Position numbers and translations under genes: made by a program
The notes under the pieces: model-generated
What the model was told of the DNA's origin: nothing
The model's database searches: none
Seen by the model: the letters and a program-made list of their open reading frames with translations, nothing else
Shown: positions 1 through 12,000 of the stretch, in pieces
How the letters are laid out: each line of letters opens with the position of its first letter
Numbering within the stretch: the stretch's first letter is position 1
DNA from: Laterigemmans sp052161645
Lineage (GTDB): Bacteria; Planctomycetota; Planctomycetia; Pirellulales; Pirellulaceae
Assembly: GCA_052161645.1 (NCBI GenBank)
Contig: CP197414.1
Reading direction: 5' to 3' (one strand)
DNA: 64,000 nt

Positions 1-3000
1 ACAGAGCCATCTTCGACCGCCGTGTTGACGCCGGACTGAGCCACTGGCCCATCGTTAGTGCCAAAGACCGTGATTGTGACCGTCGCCTGTGAGGTCGCGT
101 TGTTGTTGTCGGTTACTTCGTAGACGAAGGTTACATCACGGGTTTCGCCAACAGCCAAATCCTGGAAGTCGCTTCCGGGATTGAAAGAGTATGAGCCATT
201 AGTATTGACAATGGCCAAACCTTCAACCGTGTTGGATATCAGCGCATAAGTATGCGTGTCGCCGGTATCGGCGTCTGTTTCAGTCAACTGGCCCGTAACA
301 ACCGAACCATCTTCGACCGCAGTGTTCACTCCGGACTGAGCAACGGGGCCGTCGTTAGAGCCAGAGACCGTGATTGTGACGGTCGCTTGCGAGGTGGCGT
401 TGTTGTTGTCGGTCACTTCGTAAACGAAAGATACATCGCGGGTTTCGCCAACAGCAAGATCTTGGAAGTCGCTTCCGGGATTGAACAAATAGGACCCAGC
501 CGAATTGACCGTGGCCGAGCCCTCAGCCGTGTTCGTGATCAAGGCATAAGTGTGCGTATCGCTGATGTCCGCATCGGTCTCAGTCAGTTGACCCGTAACT
601 ACCGAACCATCTTCAACCGCTGTATTCACTCTGGTTTGAGCCACTGGACCATCGTTGGTGCCCGAAACGGTGATCGTGACTGTCGCTTGCGATGTGGCGT
701 TGTTATTGTCGGTTACTTCATAGACGAAGGTCACGTCCCGAGTTTCGCCAACAGCCAGATCTTGGAAGTCATTTCCCGGATCAAACGAATATGAACCGTC
801 GGCGTTGACCGTGGCAGTGCCTTCCGCAGTGTTGGTAATCAAAGCGTAGGTATGCGTGTCACTGGTATCGACGTCTGTTTCAGTCAGTTGGCCCGTGACA
901 ACCGAACCATCTTCGACCGCCGTGTTGACGCCCGACTGAGCCACCGGTCCATCGTTCGTTCCCGAAACCGTGATCGTGACCGTCGCCTGCGAGGTCGCGT
1001 TGTTGTTGTCGGTCACTTCGTAAACGAAAGATACATCGCGGGTTTCGCCAACAGCAAGATCTTGGAAGTCAGCACCCGGATCGAATGAATAAGAACCATC
1101 GGCATTGACAGTGGCAGTGCCTTCCGCAGTGTTGGCAATCAAAGCGTAGGTGTGCGTATCGCTGGTGTCCGCATCGGTCTCAGTCAGTTGACCAGTCACT
1201 ACCGAACCATCTTCGACCGCCGTGTTCACTCCGGACTGAGCAACGGGGCCGTCGTTAGAGCCAGAGACCGTGATTGTGACCGTCGCTTGCGAGGTGGCAT
1301 TGTTGTTATCGGTCACCTCGTAGACGAAGGTCACGTCCCGAGTCTCGCCAACAGCCAGATCTTGGAAGTCATTTCCCGGATCAAACGAATATGAACCGTC
1401 GGCGTTGACCGTGGCAGTGCCTTCCGCAGTGTTGGCAATCAAAGCGTAGGTGTGCGTGTCGCTGGTGTCCGCATCGGTCTCAGTCAGCTGTCCGGTAACC
1501 ACCGAACCATCTTCAACCCCCGTATTCACACCCGATTGAGCCACCGGCCCGTCGTTAGAGCCAGAGACCGTGATTGTGACCGTCGCCTGTGAGGTCGCGT
1601 TGTTGTTGTCGGTCACTTCGTAAACGAAAGATACATCGCGAGTTTCACCAACGGCAAGATCTTGGAAGTCAGCACCCGGATCGAATGAATAAGAACCATC
1701 GGCATTGACAGTGGCAGTGCCTTCCGCAGTGTTGGCAATCAAAGCGTAGGTGTGCGTATCGCTGGTGTCCGCATCGGTCTCAGTCAGCTGGCCCGTGACA
1801 ACAGAGCCATCTTCGACCGCCGTGTTGACGCCGGACTGAGCCACTGGCCCATCGTTGGTGCCCGAAACCGTGATCGTTACGGTAGCTTGCGATGTGGCAT
1901 TGTTGTTGTCGGTTACTTCGTAGACGAAGGTCACGTCCCGAGTTTCACCAACGGCAAGATCTTGGAAGTCAGCACCCGGATCGAATGAGTATGACCCGTC
2001 GGGGCTGACCGTGGCAGAACCTTCAGCCGTGTTCGTGATCAAGGCGTAAGTGTGCGTATCGCTGGTATCAGCGTCCGTTTCAGTTAGCTGTCCAGAGACA
2101 ACCGAACCATCTTCGACCGCCGTGTTGACTCCGGACTGAGCCACTGGGCCGTCGTTAGAGCCAGAGACCGTGATTGTGACCGTCGCTTGCGAGGTGGCAT
2201 TGTTGTTATCGGTCACCTCGTAGACGAAGGTCACGTCCCGGGTTTCGCCAACAGCCAGATCTTGGAAATCGGCACCCGGATCGAATGAATAAGACCCATC
2301 GGCATTGACAGTGGCAGCGCCTTCCGCAGTGTTGGTAATCAAAGCGTAGGTGTGGGTGTTACTCGTATCCGCATCGGTCTCGGTCAACTGTCCGGTAACC
2401 ACCGAACCATCTTCAACCGCCGTATTCACACCCGATTGAGCCACCGGCCCGTCGTTAGTGCCGGAGACGGTGATCGTGACCGTCGCCTGTGAGGTCGCGT
2501 TGTTGTTGTCGGTCACTTCGTAAACGAAGGTCACGTCCCGAGTTTCACCAACGGCAAGATCTTGGAAGTCAGCACCCGGATCGAATGAGTATGACCCGTC
2601 GGGGCTGACCGTGGCAGAACCTTCAGCCGTGTTCGTGATCAAGGCGTAAGTGTGCGTATCGCTGGTATCAGCGTCCGTTTCAGTTAGCTGTCCAGAGACA
2701 ACCGAACCATCTTCGACCGCCGTGTTGACTCCGGACTGAGCCACTGGGCCGTCGTTAGAGCCAGAGACCGTGATTGTGACCGTCGCTTGCGAGGTGGCAT
2801 TGTTGTTATCGGTCACCTCGTAGACGAAGGTCACGTCCCGGGTTTCGCCAACAGCCAGATCTTGGAAATCGGCACCCGGATCGAATGAATAAGACCCATC
2901 GGCATTGACAGTGGCAGCGCCTTCCGCAGTGTTGGTAATCAACGCGTAGGTGTGGGTGTTACTCGTATCTGCATCGGTCTCGGTCAACTGTCCGGTAACC

Positions 3001-6000
3001 ACCGAACCATCTTCAACCGCCGTATTCACACCCGATTGAGCCACCGGCCCGTCGTTAGTGCCGGAGACGGTGATCGTGACCGTCGCCTGTGAGGTCGCGT
3101 TGTTGTTGTCGGTTACTTCGTAGACGAAGGTCACGTCCCGAGTTTCACCAACGGCAAGATCTTGGAAGTCAGCACCCGGATCGAATGAGTATGACCCGTC
3201 GGGGCTGACCGTGGCAGAACCTTCAGCCGTGTTCGTGATCAAGGCGTAAGTGTGCGTATCGCTGGTATCAGCGTCCGTTTCAGTTAGCTGTCCAGAGACA
3301 ACCGAACCATCTTCGACCGCCGTGTTGACTCCGGACTGAGCCACTGGGCCGTCGTTAGAGCCAGAGACCGTGATTGTGACCGTCGCTTGCGAGGTGGCAT
3401 TGTTGTTATCGGTCACCTCGTAGACGAAGGTCACGTCCCGGGTTTCGCCAACAGCCAGATCTTGGAAATCGGCACCCGGATCGAATGAATAAGACCCATC
3501 GGCATTGACAGTGGCAGCGCCTTCCGCAGTGTTGGTAATCAACGCGTAGGTGTGGGTGTTACTCGTATCCGCATCGGTTTCGGATAATTGTCCGGTCAGA
3601 GCTGAACCATCTTCAATCGCCATGTTGACTCCTGACTGGGCAACTGGACCGTCATTGGTGCCGGAGACCGTGATCGTTACGGTTGCTTGTGAAGTCGCAT
3701 TGTTATTGTCAGTGACTTCGTAAACGAAGGTCACGTCACGAGTTTCACCAACGGCCAGCTCTTGGAAGTCGGCTCCTGGATCGAATGAATACGAACCATC
3801 GAAATTGACTGAGGCGGTACCTTCGGCCGTGTTCGTGATCAATGCGTACGTGTGCGTATCACTGGTGTCTGCGTCGGTTTCGGTCAGTTGACCAGTCACA
3901 ACCGAGCCATCTTCAATCGCCGCGTTGACTCCTGACTGGGCAACTGGACCGTCATTGGTGCCGGAGACCGTAATTGTTACGGTTGCTTGTGAAGTCGCAT
4001 TGTTGTTGTCGGTGACTTCGTAAACAAACGTCACATCACGAGTTTCACCAATGGCCAAATCTTGGAAGTCAGTTCCCGGATCGAACGTGTAACTACCATC
4101 GGAATTGACTGCGGCAGAACCTTCGGCAGTATTGGAGATCAAGGCGTAAGTGTGAGTATCGCTAGTATCGGCATCGGTTTCGGTCAGTTGACCAGTCACA
4201 ACCGAGCCCTCTTCAATCGCCGCGTTGACGCCGGACTGTGCCACCGGACCGTCATTGGTGCCCGAAACCGTAATCGTCACGGTCGCTTGCGAGCTGGCGT
4301 TGTTGTTGTCGGTCACTTCGTAGACAAACGTCACGTCCCGAGTTTCACCAACAGCCAGATCTTGGAAGTCGGCTCCTGGATCGAATGAATACGAACCATC
4401 AGCATTGACTGTCGCCGATCCTTCTTCCGTATTGGATATCAAAGCGTAGCTATGCGTATCGCTCGTATCGGCATCGGTTCCGGTCAGTTGGCCGGTTACA
4501 ACCGAGCCATCTTCAATCGCCATGTTGACTTCTGACTGTGCAAATGGACCGTCATTGGTGCCGGAGACCGTGATCGTTACGGTTGCTTGTGAAGTCGCAT
4601 TGTAATTGTCAGTGACTTCGTAAACGAAAGTTACATCGCGCGTTTCACCAACAGCCAGATCTTGAAAATCGGTCCCCGGATCAAACGAGTAGGAACCATC
4701 CGTATTGACCGTCACCGAACCCTCGGAAGTGTTGGATATCAACGCGTAAGTATGCGTGTCACTTGTGTCAGCATCCGCTTCAGTCAGCTGGCCTGTCACA
4801 ACCGAGCCATCTTCAACCGCCGAGTTCACTCCCGCCTGAGCCACCGGGCCGTCGTTGGTACCTGAAACGGTGATCGTGACTGTCGCTTGTGATGTGGCGT
4901 TGTAATTGTCAGTGACTTCGTAAACGAAAGTTACATCGCGCGTTTCACCAACAGCCAGATCTTGAAAATCGGTCCCCGGATCAAACGAGTAGGAACCATC
5001 CGTATTGACCGTCACCGAACCCTCGGAAGTGTTGGATATCAACGCGTAAGTGTGCGTATCACTGGTGTCAGCGTCGGTTTCGGTTAGTTGACCGCTAACA
5101 ACCGCACCGTCTTCCACTGCTATATTCACGCCAGACTGTGCCACCGGACCATCGTTGGTCCCCGAAACCGTAATCGTGACGGTCGCCTGAGAAGTTGCAT
5201 TGTTGTTGTCGGTTACTTCGTAGACGAATGTAACATCGCGTGTTTCACCCACTGCCAGATCTTGGAAGTCAGTTCCCGGATCGAACGTGTATGAACCATC
5301 AAGATTGACCGCGGCGATTCCTTCGCTCGTGTTACTGACGAGCGCGTAGGTGTGCGTATCACTGGTGTCAGCGTCGGTCTCGGCTAGTTGACCTGTGACT
5401 ACTGAACCATCTTCAATCGCAGTATTCACGCCCGACTGTGCTACCGGTCCATCATTGGTGCCTGAAACCGTGATGGTTACGGTCGCCTGCGAGGTGGCGT
5501 TATTGTTATCGGTCACTTCATAAACAAACGTCACATCGCGAGTTTCACCGACAGCCAGATCCTGGAAGTCAGCTCCCGGATCGAACGTGTAGGAACCGTC
5601 GGCGTTGACGGTGGCCGAACCTTCGGACGTGTTGGAGATCAACGCGTAGGCATGCGTGTCACTCGTGTCAGCATCCGTTTCCGTCAACTGCCCAGTCACA
5701 ACCGTTCCATCTTCGACTGCCGTGCTGACTCCCGACTGCGCCACCGGGCCGTCGTTCGTGCCGGAAATCGTGATTGTGACCGTCGCCTGCGAGGTCGCGT
5801 TGTTGTTGTCGGTAACCTCGTAAACGAAAGTCACGTCACGAGTTTCGCCAACTGCCAGATCTTGGAAATCGGTTCCAGGGTCAAACGTGTAGGAACCGTC
5901 AGGGTTCACCGTAGCGGAGCCCTCAGCCGTGTTGGCAATCAATGCGTAGGTGTGCGTGTCACTCGTATCGGCATCGGTCTCGATTAGTTGACCTGTAACT

Positions 6001-9000
6001 ACCGAACCATCTTCGACCGCCGTGTTGACGCCCGACTGTGCAACCGGGCCGTCGTTGGTTCCTGAGACCGTGATTGTCACGGTTGCTTGCGAGGTGGCGT
6101 TGTTGTTGTCGGTGACTTCGTAGACGAAGGTTACATCCCGTGTTTCGCCAAACGCCAAATCTTGGAAATCGGTTCCTGGATTGAACGAGTAGGAACCGTC
6201 GGCATTGACCGTGGCCGAACCTTCGGCAGTATTGGAGATCAACGCGTAAGTGTGAGTATCGCTCGTATCGGCATCGGTTTCCGTTAACTGTCCGGTGACT
6301 GCCGATCCGTCTTCAACCGCTGTATTGACTCCCGACTGAGCTACTGGTCCATCGTTCGTTCCTGAGACCGTAATTGTCACGGTTGCTTGCGAGGTGGCGT
6401 TGTTGTTGTCGGTCACTTCGTAGACGAAGGTTACGTCGCGAGTCTCGCCAACTGCTAGGTCTTGAAAGTCACTGCCGGGATCGAACGAGTATGAGCCATC
6501 GGAATTGACCGTAGCGGAGCCTTCGGTCGTGTTGGTGATCAATGCGTAGGTGTGGATGTCACTGGTATCAGCGTCGGTCTCGGTCAATTGACCAGTGACA
6601 ATGGACCCATCTTCGACCGCAGTGTTCACTCCTGCCTGAGCAACCGGACCGTCGTTGGTGCCAGAAACGGCGATTGTGACCGTTGCTTGCGAAGTGGCGT
6701 TATTGTTGTCAGTTACCTCGTAAACGAATGTCACATCGCGAGTCTCGCCAACTGCCAAGTCTTGGAAGTCGGTGCCTGGATCGAACGAATATGAACCATC
6801 CGTATTGACCGTCGCCGATCCTTCCGCAGTGTTGGAGATCAACGCGTAGGTATGCGTGTCACTGGTGTCCGCATCCGTCTTCGTCAACTGTCCAGTGACA
6901 ACGGACCCATCTTCGACCGCAGTGTTCACACCCGACTGGGCAGCCGGGCCGTCATTCGTTCCCGAAACGGTGATTGTTACGGTCGCCTGCGAAGTCGCGT
7001 TGTTGTTATCGGTAACTTCGTAAACGAAGGTCACATCACGGATTTCGCCGACAGCCAAATCCTGGAAGTCAGCTCCTGGATCAAATGAATAGCTACCATC
7101 CGGGTTGACCGTCGCTGATCCCTCAGATGTATTGGAAACCAACGCATAAGTATGCGTGTCACTGGTGTCCGCGTCGGATTCGGTCAGCTGGCCGGTGACA
7201 ACCGAACCATCTTCGACCGAAGTGTTGACGCCGGACTGAGCCACCGGCCCGTCGTTCGTGCCTGAAACCGTGATCGTGACCGTCGCCTGCGAGCTGGCGT
7301 TGTTATTGTCAGTTACCTCGTAAACGAAAGTCACATCGCGAGTTTCGCCGACAGCCAAGTCTTGGAAGTCGGTTCCTGGATCGAACGAATATGAACCATC
7401 AGAGTTGACCGTAGCTGAACCTTCGGCCGTGTTCGTGATCAATGCGTAGGTATGCGTATCATTGGTGTCGGCATCGGTCTCGGTTAATTGACCTGTGACA
7501 ACGGAACTATCTTCAACTGCTGTGTTCACTCCCGACTGAGCTACTGGTCCATCGTTCGTTCCCGAGACAGTAATGGTTACCGTTGCTTGTGAGGTGGCAT
7601 AGTTGTTGTCGGTCACCTCGTAAACGAAGGTTACATCGCGAGTTTCACCGACAGCCAAATCTTGGAAGTCACTGCCGGGATCGAATGAATAGCTTCCATC
7701 AGCGTTGACCGTTGCCGATCCTTCCGCAGTGTTGGAGATCAACGCGTAAGTGTGGGTGTCACTCGTATCCGCATCGATTTCAGTCAACTGACCCGTGACA
7801 ACGGAACCATCCTCGACCGCTGTATTCACACCCGACTGAGCAACGGGTCCATCGTTCGTTCCCGAAACCGTGATCGTGACCGTTGCTTGCGAAGTTGCGT
7901 TATTGTTGTCGGTCACTTCGTAGACGAATGTCACATCACGAGTCTCGCCAACAGCCAGATCTTGGAAATCGGTTCCTGGATTGAACGAGTAGAAACCGTC
8001 GGCATTGACCGTGGCCGAACCTTCGGCAGTATTGGAGATCAACGCGTAAGTGTGAGTATCGCTCGTATCGGCATCGGTTTCGGTCAGTTGACCAGTCACA
8101 ACCGAGCCATCTTCAATCGCCGCGTTGACGCCAGACTGTGCTACCGGACCATCGTTCGTGCCAGAAACGGTGATTGTGACCGTTGCTTGCGAAGTGGCGT
8201 TGTTGTTATCGGTGACTTCGTAAACGAATGTTACATCGCGAGTTTCACCGACAGCCAAATCTTGGAAGTCGGTGCCTGGATTGAATGAGTAGCTACCATC
8301 AGCATTGACCGTCGCCGAACCCTCGAACGTGTTGGAGATCAACGCGTAGGTATGCGTATCATTAGTGTCGGCATCGGTCTCGGTTAATTGACCTGTGACA
8401 ACCGAGCCATCTTCAACTGCGGTGTTGACACCCGACTGTGCTACCGGACCATCATTGGTACCCGAGACCGTAATCGTCACGGTCGCTTGTGAGATCGCGT
8501 TGTTGTTATCGGTCACTTCGTAAACAAACGTCACGTCCCGAGTTTCACCAGCAGCCAAATCTTGGAAATCGGTTCCTGGATCGAACGTGTAACTACCATC
8601 GGAATTGACTGCGGCGAATCCTTCGCTAGTGTTGCTGATTAGCGCGTAAGAATGCGTATCGCTCGTATCAGCGTCGGTCTCGGCCAGTTGACCTGTGACT
8701 ACTGAACCGTCTTCGACCGCGATGTTGACGCCAGACTGTGCTACCGGACCATCATTGGTGCCAGAGACCGTGATCGTCACGGTCGCTTGCGAAGTTGCAT
8801 TGTTGTTGTCGGTGACTTCGTAGACGAAGGTCACATCCCGTGTTTCGCCAAACGCCAAATCTTGGAAATCGGTTCCTGGATTGAACGAGTAGGAACCGTC
8901 GGCATTGACCGTGGCCGAACCTTCGGCAGTATTGGAGATCAACGCGTAAGTGTGAGTATCGCTCGTATCGGCATCGGTTTCGGTCAGTTGACCAGTCACA

Positions 9001-12000
9001 ACCGAGCCATCTTCAATCGCCGTGTTGACGCCAGACTGTGCTACCGGACCGTCGTTCGTGCCAGAAACGGTGATGGTGACCGTTGCTTGCGAAGTGGCGT
9101 TGTTGTTATCGGTGACTTCGTAAACGAAAGTTACATCCCGGGTCTCGCCAACGGCCAAATCTTGGAAGTCAGTGCCGGGATTGAATGAATAGCTTCCATC
9201 AGCGTTGACCGTAGCAGATCCTTCGGACGTGTTGGAGATCAACGCGTAGCTATGCGTATCGTTCGTGTCCGCGTCGGTTTCGGTCAGTTGACCAGTCACA
9301 ACCGAACCATCTTCGACTGCCGTTTTGATTCCCGACTGCGCCACGGGGCCATCGTTGGTGCCGGAAACTGTGATCGTTACAGTCGCCTGCGACGTCGCAT
9401 TGTTGCTGTCGGTGACTTCGTAAACAAAGGTCACATCGCGGGTCTCACCGACGGCCAAATCTTGGAAGTCAGTGCCGGGATTGAACGAGTAGGAACCGTC
9501 GGCATTGACCGTGGCCGAACCTTCGGCAGTATTGGAGATCAACGCGTAAGTGTGAGTATCGCTCGTATCGGCATCGGTTTCGGTCAGTTGACCAGTCACA
9601 ACCGAACCATCTTCAATCGCCGCGTTGACGCCAGACTGTGCTACCGGACCATCGTTAGTTCCCGAAACCGTGATCGTGACGGTTGCTTGTGAGGTGGCAT
9701 TGTTGTTGTCGGTCACCTCGTAAACGAAAGTCACATCGCGAGTCTCGCCAACTGCCAAGTCTTGGAAGTCGGTGCCTGGATCGAACGAATATGAACCATC
9801 CGTATTGACCGTCGCCGATCCTTCCGCAGTGTTGGAGATCAACGCGTAAGTGTGTGTGTCGCTGGTGTCGGCGTCAGTCTCAGTTAATTGCCCCGTCACA
9901 ACCGAGCCATCTTCGACCGCAGTGTTCACTCCTGTCTGAGCAACCGGACCGTCGTTCGTGCCAGAAACGGTGATGGTGACCGTCGCTTGCGAAGTGGCGT
10001 TGTTGTTGTCGGTGACTTCGTAAACGAAAGTCACATCACGAGTCTCGCCAACTGCCAAGTCTTGGAAGTCGGTGCCTGGATCGAACGAATATGAACCATC
10101 AGAGTTGACCGTAGCAGAACCTTCGGCCGTGTTCGTGATCAATGCGTAGGTATGCGTATCATTGGTGTCGGCATCGGTCTCGGTTAATTGACCTGTGACA
10201 ACGGAACCATCTTCAACTGCGGTGTTCACACCCGACTGAGCAACGGGTCCATCGTTCGTTCCCGAAACCGTGATCGTGACCGCAGCTTGCGAGGTGGCGT
10301 TGTTGTTGTCAGTTACCTCGTAAACGAAGGTTACATCGCGAGTTTCACCGACAGCCAAATCTTGGAAGCCAGCTCCTGGGTCGAACGAGTACGAACCATC
10401 GGGGTTGACTGAGGCGGTACCTTCGGCCGTGTTCGTGATCAATGCGTAAGTGTGCGTATCATTAGTATCGGCATCGGTCTCGGTTAATTGACCTGTGACA
10501 ACCGAGCCATCTTCAACTGCGGTGTTGACACCCGACTGTGCTACCGGACCATCATTGGTACCCGAGACCGTAATCGTGACGGTCGCTTGTGAGGTCGCGT
10601 TGTTGTTATCGGTCACTTCGTAAACAAACGTCACGTCCCGAGTTTCACCAGCAGCCAAATCTTGGAAATCGGTTCCTGGATCGAACGTGTAACTACCATC
10701 GGAATTGACTGCGGCAAATCCTTCGCTAGTGTTGCTGATTAGCGCGTAAGAATGCGTATCGCTCGTATCAGCGTCGGTCTCGGCCAGTTGACCTGTGACT
10801 ACTGAACCGTCTTCGACCGCGATGTTGACGCCAGACTGTGCTACCGGACCATCATTGGTGCCAGAGACCGTGATCGTCACGGTCGCTTGCGAAGTTGCAT
10901 TGTTGTTGTCGGTGACTTCGTAGACGAAGGTCACATCCCGTGTTTCGCCAAACGCCAAATCTTGGAAATCGGTTCCTGGATTGAACGAGTAGGAACCGTC
11001 GGCATTGACCGTGGCCGAACCTTCGGCAGTATTGGAGATCAACGCGTAAGTGTGAGTATCGCTCGTATCGGCATCGGTTTCGGTCAGTTGACCAGTCACA
11101 ACCGAGCCATCTTCAACTGCAGTATTCACTCCCGATTGAGCAACCGGACCATCGTTAACGCCCGAGACCGTGATCGTGACCGTAGCTTGCGAAGTGGCCC
11201 CCGCTGCATCGGTTGCTTCGTAAACAAACGTCACATCGCGAGTTTCACCCACCGCCAAATTCTGAAAATCGCTTCCTGGATCGAAGGTGTAGTCGCCATT
11301 CGAGTCGACCACCACTGAACCTTCCGCCGGTCCGCTGATCAACGCGAAGCCTAACGAGTCGCCGACATCTTCATCGCTGGCGTTCAATGTTCCCGCCACT
11401 GCGAGACCATCCTCCACAGCTGCCCCCGTTCCGTTATCGGCAACTGGGGCATCGTTCGTGTTGGATATGGTAATTTGAAAAGTTGACGGGGTTGCACTGC
11501 CAAGCACGTCCGTAGCGGTGACTTTCAAATTCAGCGTGCCGACATCCGCATTGGTTGGAGCGCCGGAGAACGTTCGGGTTGCTTGGTCGAAGCTTAACCA
11601 AGTTGGCAATGGCGAATCATCAGATAGCGACGCCGTATACTCCAGCGTGTCACCATGAATCAGATCGTCATCTCCGAACGTGGCACCATCGAAAGTGAAC
11701 GAGAATGTTTCGTCTTCGTTGACCGTTTGGTCTGGAATCGATTGATTTAAGAAGGGGTCGTCGTTTGTATTCAGCACATCGACATCAAATGTGTCCGATA
11801 CCTCTTCACCCGCTTTATCTCGAGCGGTTACTTTGACAGTGACTTTACCCACATTAGCGTTGCGGGGGATCCCTGAAAACTTGCGAGTTTCGGCTGTAAA
11901 CAGCAGCCAATCGGGCAGCGCTGACCCATCGGCAAGAGTGGCTTCAAACGTCAACTCATCTCCGTTAATCATATCTTCATCCGCAAACGCGTTCGCGGAA

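Larger units (their letters stand above)
1..11400 (-). repeat. 38 tandem VCBS-domain repeats, exact 300-bp period
   Basis: The sequence repeats every 300 bp without an indel from 1 to 11400, so 38 units of 100 codons are visible and the array continues off the left edge. Each unit encodes AVEDGS, GQLTETDADT, HTYAL, NTAEGSATVNADGSYSFDPG, DLAVGETRDVTFVYEVTDNN, ATSQATVTITVSGTNDGPVA in order, which matches the VCBS repeat family (Vibrio, Colwellia, Bradyrhizobium, Shewanella). The unit at 11101-11400 is the most divergent and borders different cadherin-like modules. Such arrays usually form long extended stalks in bacterial adhesins; that role is inferred here. Confidence 0.95.

Noticed and set aside
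252..11318. Many plus-strand open frames of 60-180 codons across the repeat array
   Set aside because: They are antisense shadows of the VCBS repeats. They recur with the 300-bp period, and the minus strand carries the clear domain sequence.
1..11400. Possible CRISPR or satellite-type repeat
   Set aside because: The 300-bp units are protein-coding VCBS domains without spacers.
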